Below, in pieces: positions 34,001 to 44,571 of a stretch of DNA of 64,000 bases. The position numbers and the translations under genes were made by a program. The notes under the pieces were generated by a model. The model was not told the DNA's origin, did no database searches, and saw nothing but the letters and a program-made list of their open reading frames with translations. The DNA is from Athripsodes cinereus (Eukaryota; Arthropoda; Insecta; Trichoptera; Leptoceridae): positions 27,592,951 through 27,656,950 of the forward strand of contig OX388311.1 in NCBI GenBank assembly GCA_947579605.1. The letters are read 5' to 3'. Numbering within the stretch: position 1 is the stretch's first letter; the number at the start of each line of letters is the position of its first letter.

Positions 34001-37000
34001 AAATAAAAAAAATTACAAGTTACCTCTTGTGACAGATATTACAGACATGTGGTCTAGCGTCGCTGTGCCTCACTTGATGCTCTTCCAAGATTCCTTTGGT
34101 AGTGAAAGCTCTTCCACACTGATCACATACAAATGGCTTCAATCTCTCATGTACAGCTTTCATGTGCATCATCAGACTGCTCTTAGAGGCGAACCTACAA
34201 CATAACCAATTAATAATTTAGTGTTTACATAGTGTAAAAAGCAGGTATTTTTTAACCATCCCATGCACGATATATCATATTTTCAATTCAGTGATGATGT
34301 ATGCCACCCATCTTGAACGCCTTAACTATTGTTGGCACAACAACCTGCATGTTTATTACATGCAGTTCATTTGCTGGCTACCTCATCTGTGAAAAATACC
34401 ATGATAGTATTTAAAAACATACTTCAAAATACTATTGTCACCGGAAACAAATGGATATACTTTTTACATATCGATGGTGTTAGATCAAAACTTGATATCT
34501 GCGATTTCAGTAAATTTTGTATAAATGTCAGAATAAGTTACCAAAGGTATATTTCTTCGTTTCATCAAACTTCGATTAATGGATAGTATAGGAAAAGTTA
34601 TATAAAAACAGTTTAGAATTACAGTTTGCTTGAACTTGATTTCACAATTTAAAAAAAAACGTTGTTTCAGCTTCCCTGGAAATGTGCTCATTTGCAGATA
34701 ACAGGTTTTGACCTGAAACCATCGATATTTTTGTTTACAATAAGTTTGATAAAAGTTTTAGTATTTTATAAAAAATATCATTTACTTGGATTGGCATTTA
34801 TCACATGGATGCGTAAGCCTCTCCTCCATGGGAATGTGTTTCTTCTCATGATGCCGCAACAGTTGTTGCGTGGTGAACCTGCGGGCACACTTGCAGCAAA
34901 CAAAAGGGTGCTCCTCTTTGGGCAAGTGGGTTATCATATGCGTTCGTAGTTCAGACTCACGAGGGAAGCGTTTATTGCACTTGGAACAACTAAAAATAAC
35001 ACATGGAGAGTGACGATAAAACATTCTTGTGTAAGGTAAAGAGCACAGCCATAATAGTATTCTATTCAATATTTTGCAGTCTATAAAAGAAGAAACTGGC
35101 AAGGACAAGTAGCACATCTGTGTGTTAAAAAACTTGGTTAGAAGTTCTGACTGTGGCAATGAAAGGGGGTTCTCGGGAAGAAGTGCCTAGGTTCAATGGG
35201 AACCAGACCCAATCAGAACAAAGAAAAGAAGATGTATATTTGTATTATGAACCTTAATAAATTATTGATACTGTCTCTTAACAAAAAAAACGAGTTCACA
35301 ACTACTGAGATATCTGGGTGGAGGTGAGTCTCTCTTCATTGCCCCTAATAATTATCTTCATTTATAATTTAAAAAAAAATGCATTTAACACGCAAGAAAA
35401 TCATTTAGCTTTTGTTTTTAGTAGAAGGTTTTCTACTTACTCAAAAATGTTTGAAGCTTTTCCATGTTTGGCACTGTGCCTTCCTATCGAAACCCTGGAT
35501 GCCAAAAATTTTCCACAGCAGCACATAATCTTGGCTCTGGCATCATGGACATCACGAAAATGAATACAGAGGGCGTTCCAGTTCTTAGAGTCCTCTCCGC
35601 ATATATAGCAGTCATATCTGAAAATAAAAAGAAAACTCACCACTTAACACTTAAAAGCAGAAAAAACAGTTATTGGGTTTTAACAGAACACACATAAACT
35701 AATAGAAAATGTAGTTGAAAATTAATTCAAATAACATCAGACCTCACAATATTGTCACAAAAATACACATAAAATATGATAATGGTTAAAATAATGTTTA
35801 GTATTTAAAGTTTGAAATTTGGGTCAAACTAAACAGTGTAATTAAAAATCGCATACTAAAAAATTGTATGTATTCAACTAATAAACAATAAGTTGCGTGA
35901 AAGAGTGGCATAGATGAAAGTCACAAATGGTGTGTGTTGCTAGATTTAAAGATCAGAGAGGAACAAAAGGGGTGTGGAGACCTTGTGAAAATAGAAGAAT
36001 TAATACAAATATCTCAGATTTAAGCTTCATGAACTTGATCCACTATGGTTTTAAACGCCTCAAATAAGCAAGTTGCCTGAGCCTAAATAAAATGGTAATA
36101 GAATGTTAGCACTTACTTTAAAAATGATAGAGGATTTGTTTTTTTCTCTTTTTTACTTTTTTTAATATCAGTTTCTAAAATATTCAAATCTCCATTGAAA
36201 TTTTCTGTATCTGACAATGGTTCCTCCTTAATGCTGAAATCCTCCGTAGAATCTGCAATGTTTGATTGTTTTCTTTCTTTTTGAACATTCTTCTTTTTCT
36301 GTTTGGCCTTCGTTGAAGTCTTTGATTCTTTTTCTTTCCGTTTTTGTGCTTTTCTACTTTTATTATCTAGAAAAAATATCCTGCTTAGCATAAAATTGTT
36401 TCTATACATAGACAAATATAACATAACTTACAAATTGATGTGTGGATTTATTTCTGAAAAAAAAAAGAACCAACCACTTTTTTGAAAGTGGTAACCTGAT
36501 GGTAGAATTATGGACTTTCAATCGAGTCAACTTACTCCACCATCACGACATAAGCATATTACTTACTGTGAAGGAGTCTGGAGAGTATTTGGATTTATAT
36601 CTATTTTTTCAAATGTGAGAATAGTTACATTAATATTTTTTTGATAAACGTTTCAAACGTTTTTGAGTATACTAAATACCTCATAGCTGAATTTAAGGTG
36701 TAAAATCTTAAACCTTTTTAATTCAGTGATGAAGCATGCCATTCCTCCTGAATGTTTTTTATTGACACGCAAGGGACGAACTGTATACTTACTGCAATGT
36801 CGGTGGTTTTATGGAACCTCTTATGTGCATTTATCAAGATTTCACAGGAGATCAAAAAAATGTTATGCTGGATGACGTTTTCTATGCGTTTGTTAGTTTT
36901 TTTTTTTTCAAAAAGATATAAACCCAAATACAACCTTATACACCTTTCACAGTAAGCTTAAAGCTTGTGTCGTGAAAGGGGAGATTGCCAGCACCTGGGA

Positions 37001-40000
37001 TCGAACCATGGACCTCACGTGCACGAGGCCGAGACTCTACCTCCAGGCTACCGACAAACTCATGAGTGTAAGATATTTAATTTCTCTCACGGGCTGTTTC
37101 ACCACCTCTGGATAAAGTTCTAGATAACTATCCTGAGGATAAATTTATCTACAAGATAAACTGAAGCGAGCGTTTTACCACCAACAGATTTCTTACGGAT
37201 TGTTATCCGCCAGATAGCAGTTGTAATTTCATGCGTTTGTTGCATGAATGTATGCACGTAGGTAGGAATATATTGTGCGTTGCCTAGGAAAATATCTAGG
37301 CAACGCACATGTAAACAAATTTTGACAGTTTAACACTATCTAAGACTTATCCGCTGGATAACTTATCTAGACCATTATCTATAGGATAGCGCTGTCAGGG
37401 AGTCGTGAAACGCATTTTTCGTTTTATCTGTTAGATTTGTGTTGGATTGGTTATCCGGCACTTTATCCAGAAGTGGTGAAACAGCCCGTCAATAACTTTT
37501 TAAGTGGATATCTCAGCGTATAGGTTATTTCATCGGTAGATGTGGCTCGATAAGACAAATAATTTCATTTTTGAAAAGATTGACACATAGGATGTTTCAT
37601 GAAAAAATAATATACGCAGTTGGTTTACTGGCTATCCCATTTGCGAGAGGTGCTGTGATGATATAGATAGATAGACATTAAGATTACCTGTGACAATTGC
37701 CAGTGGTAGATCATAATCCTCATCACTATCTGATTGCTCAGCCGTGTGTATGAAGCTCTCTCCATTATCTTCTCCGTCACTTTCTAATTCATACTTCAAA
37801 GAAATTTCAGGTGATTTCTCATCAATCAAGTGATTTGTGATTGGTTCAACTGTTTTCTTACGTTTTCTACTAATTCTTATGTTACTAATACTTTTTACAT
37901 TCTGCTTTGATTCGTCAACAACATTTTCAACCTGAAATTTAAAAACGTAGTAAGTAATTTGTTTTTTTGTCCCACATATACTTAATATTAACCTCTTGTA
38001 AATATTGTAATGTACAGAATTGATTTTCAGTATGATGAAAGTGTGAGAAATTAATAATAAAGATGCTGAAAAAATGAGTAAGTTGAAAGACATCCTAATA
38101 AAGTCATTAACTTTATTCTCTGTATGTTGAATTGTAAATGTCTATTAAACTATGAAGTTAGTCACAGTCTACCAACTGTGATTTCAAAATGATGGAATGA
38201 AGATAAAGCATTGATTAAAAACTAGGCTTGTTCTTGCTCGGTCATTTTTGGGAGCGATCTGATCTAGTACAATTGTCCTACGGAACTAGTACGCTCTTCT
38301 AGTACTATTAGTACTATTAGTTCACTGAATATTTCCATGTCAAAATTATTCAGTCATGAATGTAGTACATGTACTAATAAGAATACAGGATGCATAAAGG
38401 GTACATTATACTAATTAGTTCATGTACTAATAAGAATTTAGGATGCATACAGAGTACATACATAGGAAATGCACATTTATGTAATTTTGTGATTATGAAA
38501 ATCAATACTTAGTAACTAACAAAGAGAAAATTCAGAGAATATTTTATTTTCCTTCATAATTTGCAGGCTTTGGATTTTCATTTCAATAAATTTTAATAAT
38601 TTTGCTATCGACAGTAGGTACCTACTACATTATTATTTTATATGTTTATGAGACGTTCATAAGGGATAATATTTTAACTAAGGAAGTCTACTAGCTTACA
38701 ACACCGTTATATAAGTTATATGTAATGATACTTTATTCGTCCTTATCGGCGCCATTTACAATGTTCATAGCAAAACAAAATACTAAAAAAGTCTAACACC
38801 AATCTATCTATCTACCACTGTACTAGAATACTACCTACTAGAATGTACTTGTACAGTACTTGGTGCTTCTTATTAGTTCTTTGACGTCACTGAACTAAAA
38901 GAACGAAAAGAACTAATAAGAAGCAAAAGAGAAGGCACTATATCCTTTATAGAATCATCACATCAACTATCTCACTCGCACTCGTTTAAAGATCGGACAT
39001 AAACCGAGTGGCGCCGAGCGGAGATGCCGAACGTCACCGGCATTACTTTAGTTCTGTCCGATTGGGAATGAATGTACTAAAAGAACTAAGAGCGAATAAA
39101 ATACGGACTAGTTCATTCTAGTACAGTACTGGGAATTAGTTCCTAATAGTACCTAGTACATGTACTACACAAGCCTATTAAAAACATCTATGGAACACAA
39201 TAATAAATTGGAGATCAAACACGCCAAAGCAAAAGAACATCAATTAGATTATGAAATACATTTATTAAAACTCTCCATGACTGAATAGTTTACATTAACT
39301 GTTTAGTGAACACATTTCAAAAAACATTAATAAATAATCACCTACTGACATTTCATGATAAGTTCCAAATATTGATACCTTTTTATTATTACTTGCTCAT
39401 TGCTTTAAACTCACAAACACAATAACAAAAATAGAAACGGTACCTTGAGAATAGGAGGTACAAACTTTTCCTCTTGGTATGTGATGCTAAATAAGCAATC
39501 ATCCCGTAAAGCTTTGCAACTCTTATCACTTTTATTTTGTCTTTCGTGGATCAAGGAATTGAACAACTGTTGGACTTTCTCACATCTGATAGCAAATGTA
39601 TGAAAAACAGATAAAACTTCTGAACACTCTCGGCATATCGAGTTTGGCTGTCTTAATTCATCAAGCTGAAAAAAAAATGTTTTTATAATAAATACTTGTG
39701 AGACAATAAAAAAAACAGGAAAGTCTCAATTTTTCAGCTATGTAGTAGACCTATATGTTTACCCCACTTATGGGAGTTGGGATGGAATAGACTGATAGAT
39801 TTTTAAAATATACGTTGGTACATTTCAGTGCACAATCATCAAATTCTAAATATCACACTGCGCCATCCTTTTCTACCCCCGGCACTTTACATTGCTTTGT
39901 AAGCTGAGGGAGTCATGTTCTACTTTATTTGGTCCGTCAATTTCATTGCAATTGCCCCTCTAGATCTTTGACCAAGATTCATCATAACAAATTAATATTA

Positions 40001-41135
40001 GTAAAATAAAGTTTAAAATTTTATTTTCGGTAAAAGTCCAGATAAAGTGAATGCATCAAAATTAAATTTATGATTTTTTTAGATACATTCACGTAATTAT
40101 ATAGTTTTTCACCCAAGACTGTCAATAAATATGCTTTTGCATAAAATAATACCAGACTAACTCTAACCTAACCCACATATTAGTTAAATGTAAAAGTTTC
40201 AGTACATGTCAAAAGCATACGAAAATTGCAAATAATAATACCAGACTAACTCTAACCTAACCCACATATTAGTTAAATGTAAAAGTTTCAGTACATGTCA
40301 AAAGCATAGGAAAATTGCAAATAATTAATTTTGTGCTAAAAAAAACAACAAAATTCCACCAGATTCTAATTCTCCAGGTAAAACACTACATATCTACAAA
40401 CAAATAATACAAAATAATCAAAGTTTAGATATGTTCACATAATATGGACAAATTACAAATATCTTCTTCCCTCCTTTACAGGAGACTTGTCTCTAAAAGG
40501 AGGATGTTTAGATTTAAGTTTTTATCAAATAGTCTATATATTGTTATATCTGTATTGTTTGTTATGTTCAATTAAATAAATAACTAATATCTTATTTCAA
40601 TGGAGTTCACTCATTTACAAATGAACAGCAATTCAATTCTTAACTTGCGCAATTAAGATTTTTATTTAGTAATGCTATCAAAGAATTTGCGCAATTTATT
40701 TCAATTGAACCTTCATTTTAGATAAATAAAGGATATATTCTAAGAACATAATGTCCAGTTTTTCTACATGAAAGAGTCAATCAACAGTTAGATAATCGCT
40801 ATTTCCTTAGGATACTTCCAGTTAAAATACAATAAATATGCACGACGTAATCATCATAATGAAGTAATCTCAGCATAAAATTAATATATGGATAGGTATA
40901 ATTATTTAATTTATTTTAACTTTTAGATAACATAACATTACGTGGTATCTTAAACACCCTATGCCAAATGTCAAGGGAGATTGTTATGTTGATAGTGGAT
41001 GATACATACATGAATAGAGAGATATTTTGAAATCCGTAATAATAATTCGGTTCCCTTTTCATCTTCACTTATCACAATCCTGATTCCATCATCTTTTGCA
41101 CATAATCTACACCATTTATGCCAAACTTTGGACAT
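31079..41135 (-). CDS. ZAD plus C2H2 zinc-finger protein, 10 coding exons, 773 aa
   Basis: Exons (minus strand): 41135-41010, 39665-39444, 37931-37688, 36366-36117, 35617-35441, 34989-34786, 34194-34024, 33538-33358, 32143-31975, 31656-31079. All junctions are GT/AG and in frame. Exons 1-2 form the N-terminal zinc-binding ZAD dimerisation domain (CRLCAKDDG ... ICRECSEVL). Exons 3-4 are acidic then Lys-rich linker. Exons 5-9 carry about ten C2H2 fingers, for example FVCDQCGRAFTTKGILEEHQ and YSCPWCSRTFANGSNCRAHK; several fingers are split by introns at the same phase. The last exon is a disordered Asn/Ser-rich tail. ZAD proteins are insect-expanded nuclear DNA-binding factors; the target is unknown. 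The introns hold MITEs, SINEs and a hAT element, annotated separately. Confidence 0.85.
32983..33282. mobile_element. Foldback MITE (family F1) interrupted by an S1 SINE
   Basis: CCAGACCCCCTAGACAAAC and GACGATCGACTACAAACGAG at the left, and GTAGTCGATCGCTAAGTACG with GTTTGTCTACGGCCCC at the right, match the ends of 25741-25884. The middle is displaced by a SINE (about 33040-33183). Lies in the ZAD gene intron between exons 8 and 9. Confidence 0.8.
33040..33183 (-). repeat. S1 SINE, head-truncated, nested in a MITE
   Basis: T-run then AAAAAGATATATCTGGGTTT, AAATACAACCTTATACACCT, AGCTTGTGTCGTGAAAGGGG and the B-box part GGTATCGAACCACGG. The distal part of the tRNA-like head is missing. Confidence 0.8.
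34250..34415 (+). repeat. Family T repeat, diverged
   Basis: CAGTGATGATGTATGCCACC, then CATGCAGTTCATTTGCTGGC and ACCATGATAGTA, matching the order of blocks at 8170-8440. Inside a ZAD gene intron. Confidence 0.6.
36895..37067 (-). repeat. S1 SINE, tail shortened
   Basis: Carries AAATACAACCTTATACACCT, the B-box complement GGGATCGAACCATGG and the head complement CTACCTCCAGGCTACCGACA. The internal AAAACCCAGATAT hairpin half is deleted. Another diverged piece in the opposite orientation is seen at about 36535-36605. Intronic in the ZAD gene. Confidence 0.75.
37089..37489. mobile_element. Foldback MITE (family F3), 401 bp
   Basis: The end ACGGGCTGTTTCACCAC is mirrored at the other side (GTGGTGAAACAGCCCGT), extending with one or two mismatches through GGATAAAG. 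The centre has its own hairpin, GTGCGTTGCCTAG against CTAGGCAACGCAC. GGGCTGTTTCACCA-type ends occur in PIF/Harbinger MITEs (from memory), but no TWA duplication is visible, so the superfamily is open. Confidence 0.75.
37590..37672 (+). repeat. Family T repeat, 3' end fragment
   Basis: GGTTTACTGGCTATCCCATT, then GAGAGGTGCTGTGATGATAT followed by AGATAGATAGA, a diverged version of the family's 3' end. Confidence 0.5.
38223..39177. mobile_element. Non-autonomous hAT element, 955 bp
   Basis: Short inverted ends TAGGCTTGT/ACAAGCCTA are flanked by an exact 8-bp duplication TTAAAAAC (38215-22 and 39178-85), which fits the hAT nTnnnnAn pattern. The interior is full of CTAGTAC/GTACTAG words and hairpins such as GCTTCTTATTAGTTCTTT against its complement near 38920. 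No transposase. Intronic in the ZAD gene (intron 2). Confidence 0.85.
40146..40325 (+). repeat. Recent tandem duplication, 89-bp period, 2 copies
   Basis: ACCAGACTAACTCTAACCTA and the following sequence to about GAAAATTGCAAATAAT recur at 40151 and 40240 with a single difference (CATACG against CATAGG). Lies in ZAD gene intron 1. Confidence 0.9.
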
Positions 41136-41500
41136 TATTATTTCACTTTATTAACGTCAATTTATCTCGATAACTCGACGAAACATTGCGAACACCTTGC
41201 TTGATATTTTTATTTGTTGTTTATGGTTGATTTTAGAACCATAGACAATAATGACGTTCACAACACCATAATGTACATTTCTAGCCACTGCCACCTACAA
41301 TGAATTTCAGCGTTTCTACTAGTCAATATAATTATGCTCATTCATAGCCTTCTAATAAAGTATTAGAAGGCTATGGCTCATTCCATTCAACAAAGTGAAT
41401 ATCATAAAACACTGCTATATACTCAAAATACATGAAATTCATACATGTTATGATTAGGTATTGTATAATTTCCCAAATACTTGCCTTTTCGATAGGTGTT
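41136..41500. other. Upstream region of the first ZAD gene
   Basis: Presumed promoter side of the 10-exon gene. A perfect small hairpin (15-bp arms CATAGCCTTCTAATA, loop AAG) lies at 41343-41375. Confidence 0.4.
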
Positions 41501-41645
41501 TTTGTTTATTTTATGTACCCATTCTAAATGATTTATGTTTTTGTTGGCACAGAGAGGATAGCTTGCATGTTTGTTACACGCGGCTGGTCTGCTAACGGCT
41601 ACCACTCTTGTAGAATATGACGCGCCGGTATAGTACCGTAAAATG
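41500..41645 (+). repeat. Family T repeat, diverged
   Basis: GGCACAGAGAGGATAGCTTG, GGCTGGTCTGCTAACGGCTA and GCGCCGGTATAGTA follow the family order. Confidence 0.55.
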
Positions 41646-41749
41646 CTATGTGCTAATAATGAATTGGCACATAGCATTTTTATACAAGGTATTTAAATAA
41701 GCCTTTGCATAAACAAATTAAACGCCTATGCACTCCAAAATATCAATGT

Positions 41750-41935
41750 TTTTTTTGACATCCAGGCTCGCCAATTGCTCATGATTTTTTTATTTTGACC
41801 AATAAAGTGTTATTTGAGTATATCAATAAATAAACTTACCTTTCTTTGACATCCAAGCTCCTCAATTGCTTTTTTTTTTTTATCAATAAAGCGTTATTTT
41901 ATTATATTAATAAATATACCTACCAATATACTTTC
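41750..41935 (+). repeat. Imperfect tandem duplication, about 91-bp period
   Basis: GACATCCAGGCTCGCCAATT at 41757 recurs as GACATCCAAGCTCCTCAATT at 41848, followed in both by CAATAAAGTGTTAT or CAATAAAGCGTTAT. Confidence 0.7.
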
Positions 41936-42520
41936 CCATTTGAATTTATCCTGACGCCAAAAAGAAGTTCTTTTCTCCTTGAAAAAAACCTGTGCCCCCC
42001 ATATATTTGTTTCTGTTGAATAATCTCAGTACTAAAAGTTAAATCATTTACAAAATAACTTCTAAAGAATATGGGAAAAAATAACTGCATAAACACTTAC
42101 TTATATATTTATTTGATTAAATCATGAAAAAAATAATACAATTCAATTCACTTGGTTATGGGTGGATAGGTGAAAAAAAATACAATACAAATCTAACTAG
42201 GTATATAGTGGTGCAGGCACCTTCAGCTTGGCACAAGAATGTTTTTCAAACATATTTATGAATTCAGTTATTTTTTTGTAAAACTGTAAAAGAAAATATC
42301 AATATTTTATATAATATCTATTGATAAAAACAAACTAATTTTGATTTTCTTAACATATCTCTTCTTTGGAATATTATAATATTTTTGGTAGATAAGTCGA
42401 AGGCTGTTTGAATTAATGAGGATGCTATTTGTTTTAGAGTATTTTGACACAATTGGTATAATAACCAAAAGTCAATGGTGTTGAAACCATGCATAAAAGA
42501 TGATCTCTGAAGTTTTTATT

Positions 42521-44077
42521 TTATATCATTGTTGCATTTGAACCAGTGTCGTCAGTTTTAGTAACAGATTTTTCATGAGTCTTTAAATGTCCTTTCAAGG
42601 TACACTTCTGTGTGAATGCCCTGCCACAAAATGGGCAAACAAATCTCTTATCATTGTTATGAATCTTCATATGTTCGGTGAGAGTATATTTCCTTCCATA
42701 ACATTTAAGGCAAACTGGACATTTGAAATTCCTCACTCCCGTATGTTTTCTCATATGATCAGATAATTCTGTTTTAGTAAAGAATCCATCTCCACATACA
42801 GAACAAGGATTAGGTCTCTGTTGGAGATGTACTCTCTTGATATGTCTGGTCAATGCACCTCCTTGCATATATGATTTGGAACATTGTTTACATTTATATT
42901 TCTTAGGTTCTTCATTATGAACCTCAACCAAATGTTTCAGTCTAGTATGATAAGCTTGAAATCTCTGAGGACAATGCAGACACTTGTAAAAATTGAATTT
43001 GGAATGGCGTTGCTTATGACTTCTGAGATTATCTAGTCCTCTATATGATTTCCCACAAATATCACACTTGTATTCTTTGGCTTGGTGCAGTGAAATATGT
43101 TTTGATAGTTGAGTTTTAGAGGCAAAGACTTTGGCACATATATGACAGATGTGATTAGGGAAGTGGATGGGCATGTGTCTAACGAGAGTGCTGTGAAGTG
43201 GAAATGTTTCATCACAAATATGACAAATTAAAGAACCCTTTTCTAAAACATATGGTAACTTTTCGCTATCTTTCTTCTTTTTTAATACATCAGTTAGGTG
43301 TTTCTTTTCTTTTGTGTTTTTATTGTTTTTAGGGATATCTTTATATTCTGCTGATTTCTTATTAATTTTGGTTTTGCTTCTAGATTTTACAGGTTTTTCT
43401 CTCGACTTTTTCTTAACTTTTTGCTGTTGGGGTAATTCAAAAGATGTTGAATTGGATTCATGAGACAATACACCATCTTCTAAATACTCTGCAACTGGAC
43501 TTTTATCACTTGCATCCAGATAGTCTTCGTCTTTCAATTGTGCTGTAAATTTAACAATATGTTGATTAATAGGCTTCATAGAATATTACAGCTAATATCA
43601 TACAAAATGATGTAAATATTTACCAAGTCTATCTCTAAGTTGCTGTAGTGATTTAAGTATTTGATATCTGAAATAATAAGCATCTCTTAAACGAGTAACA
43701 CAATCTCCACATATTTGGTAAACTTCCTTTGATAGGGAATCATCAGCAGGAATCTTAAATAAAAAAAATAAAGTTTTTAATTCAATATTAAACATGTAAG
43801 TTATATTTTCAAAGGATTTTATATTACTTACCTCTAAATTAAAGCAACTCTCGATCATATTAGAGTACACCTCTAGTTCATCTTGGAAATAGTGAGTTGA
43901 GTAAATGCATTTTAAACCTGTCTCTCCAAGACAACACAAACATAATGCAGAGAACGATTCAGATTTGATTTTGTCTACAGACAGCGTATCTGTAGAAAAG
44001 TATTCATATTTAGTAGTGTTCTCTGTTGATTGTTCATTTTTTATTACAAACTCTGATTTATCCACACAGCCGCTCAT
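42521..44077 (-). CDS. ZAD plus C2H2 zinc-finger protein, 3 coding exons, 465 aa
   Basis: Exons: 44077-43832, 43753-43624, 43542-42521, in frame across both introns. The ZAD cysteines are CLCCLGETG in exon 1 and ICGDCVTRLRDAY in exon 2. A basic Lys/Ser linker (KKKSREKPVKSRSKTKINKK) follows. Then come eight C2H2 fingers, from LICHICDETFPLHSTLVRH to FVCPFCGRAFTQKCTLKGH, all in the last exon. I start at ATG 44077; an in-frame extension upstream has no ATG. CTATATCAG just upstream (ending 44093) after a T-rich tract looks like a splice acceptor, so a 5' UTR exon probably exists further right. Likely a nuclear DNA-binding regulator with unknown targets. It lies in the same orientation as the other ZAD gene, about 1.4 kb away. 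Confidence 0.88.
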
Positions 44078-44571
44078 TTCGCACACAAATTCTGATATAG
44101 GTTTGAAAAAAAAAACTGTCACAATTTATAGCTCTTGAATTTTAAATTAGTGAGTTAATCTAGGCAATAAACATCAAAAATTATTCACCGAAATCAATCG
44201 AACCAACTTTTTATAATTTGACGCACGATTTTTGACAGTTTCATCTGATATTGCCATATTGTAAAAATAATATCCCTTAATTGTTATCTAAATAGTTTAC
44301 AAGTATTTCTTATCTCTCTACTTCGATTTTTTTAGCCACTCAAAAATCTTCACGCATTATTGTTATACTGTATAAATTTTGAATGTTTATTTGTGGTATT
44401 TGACATACATCGAAGGGATAAATGATACTCCTTGAATAGCAGGAACATAAAAATTTATTTGTTCCACTCTTATATCTATTAGATGAAATGTTTTACAATC
44501 TCCATTATGATGAAATTAATTTAAAGAAGAATACACTGGTACAAAATCATAAACTAAAATGTTTGGACTGT

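Noticed and set aside
44078..44122. N-terminal extension of the second ZAD protein
   Set aside because: It would start at GTG, not ATG, and overlaps a T-rich tract plus CAG that looks like a splice acceptor.
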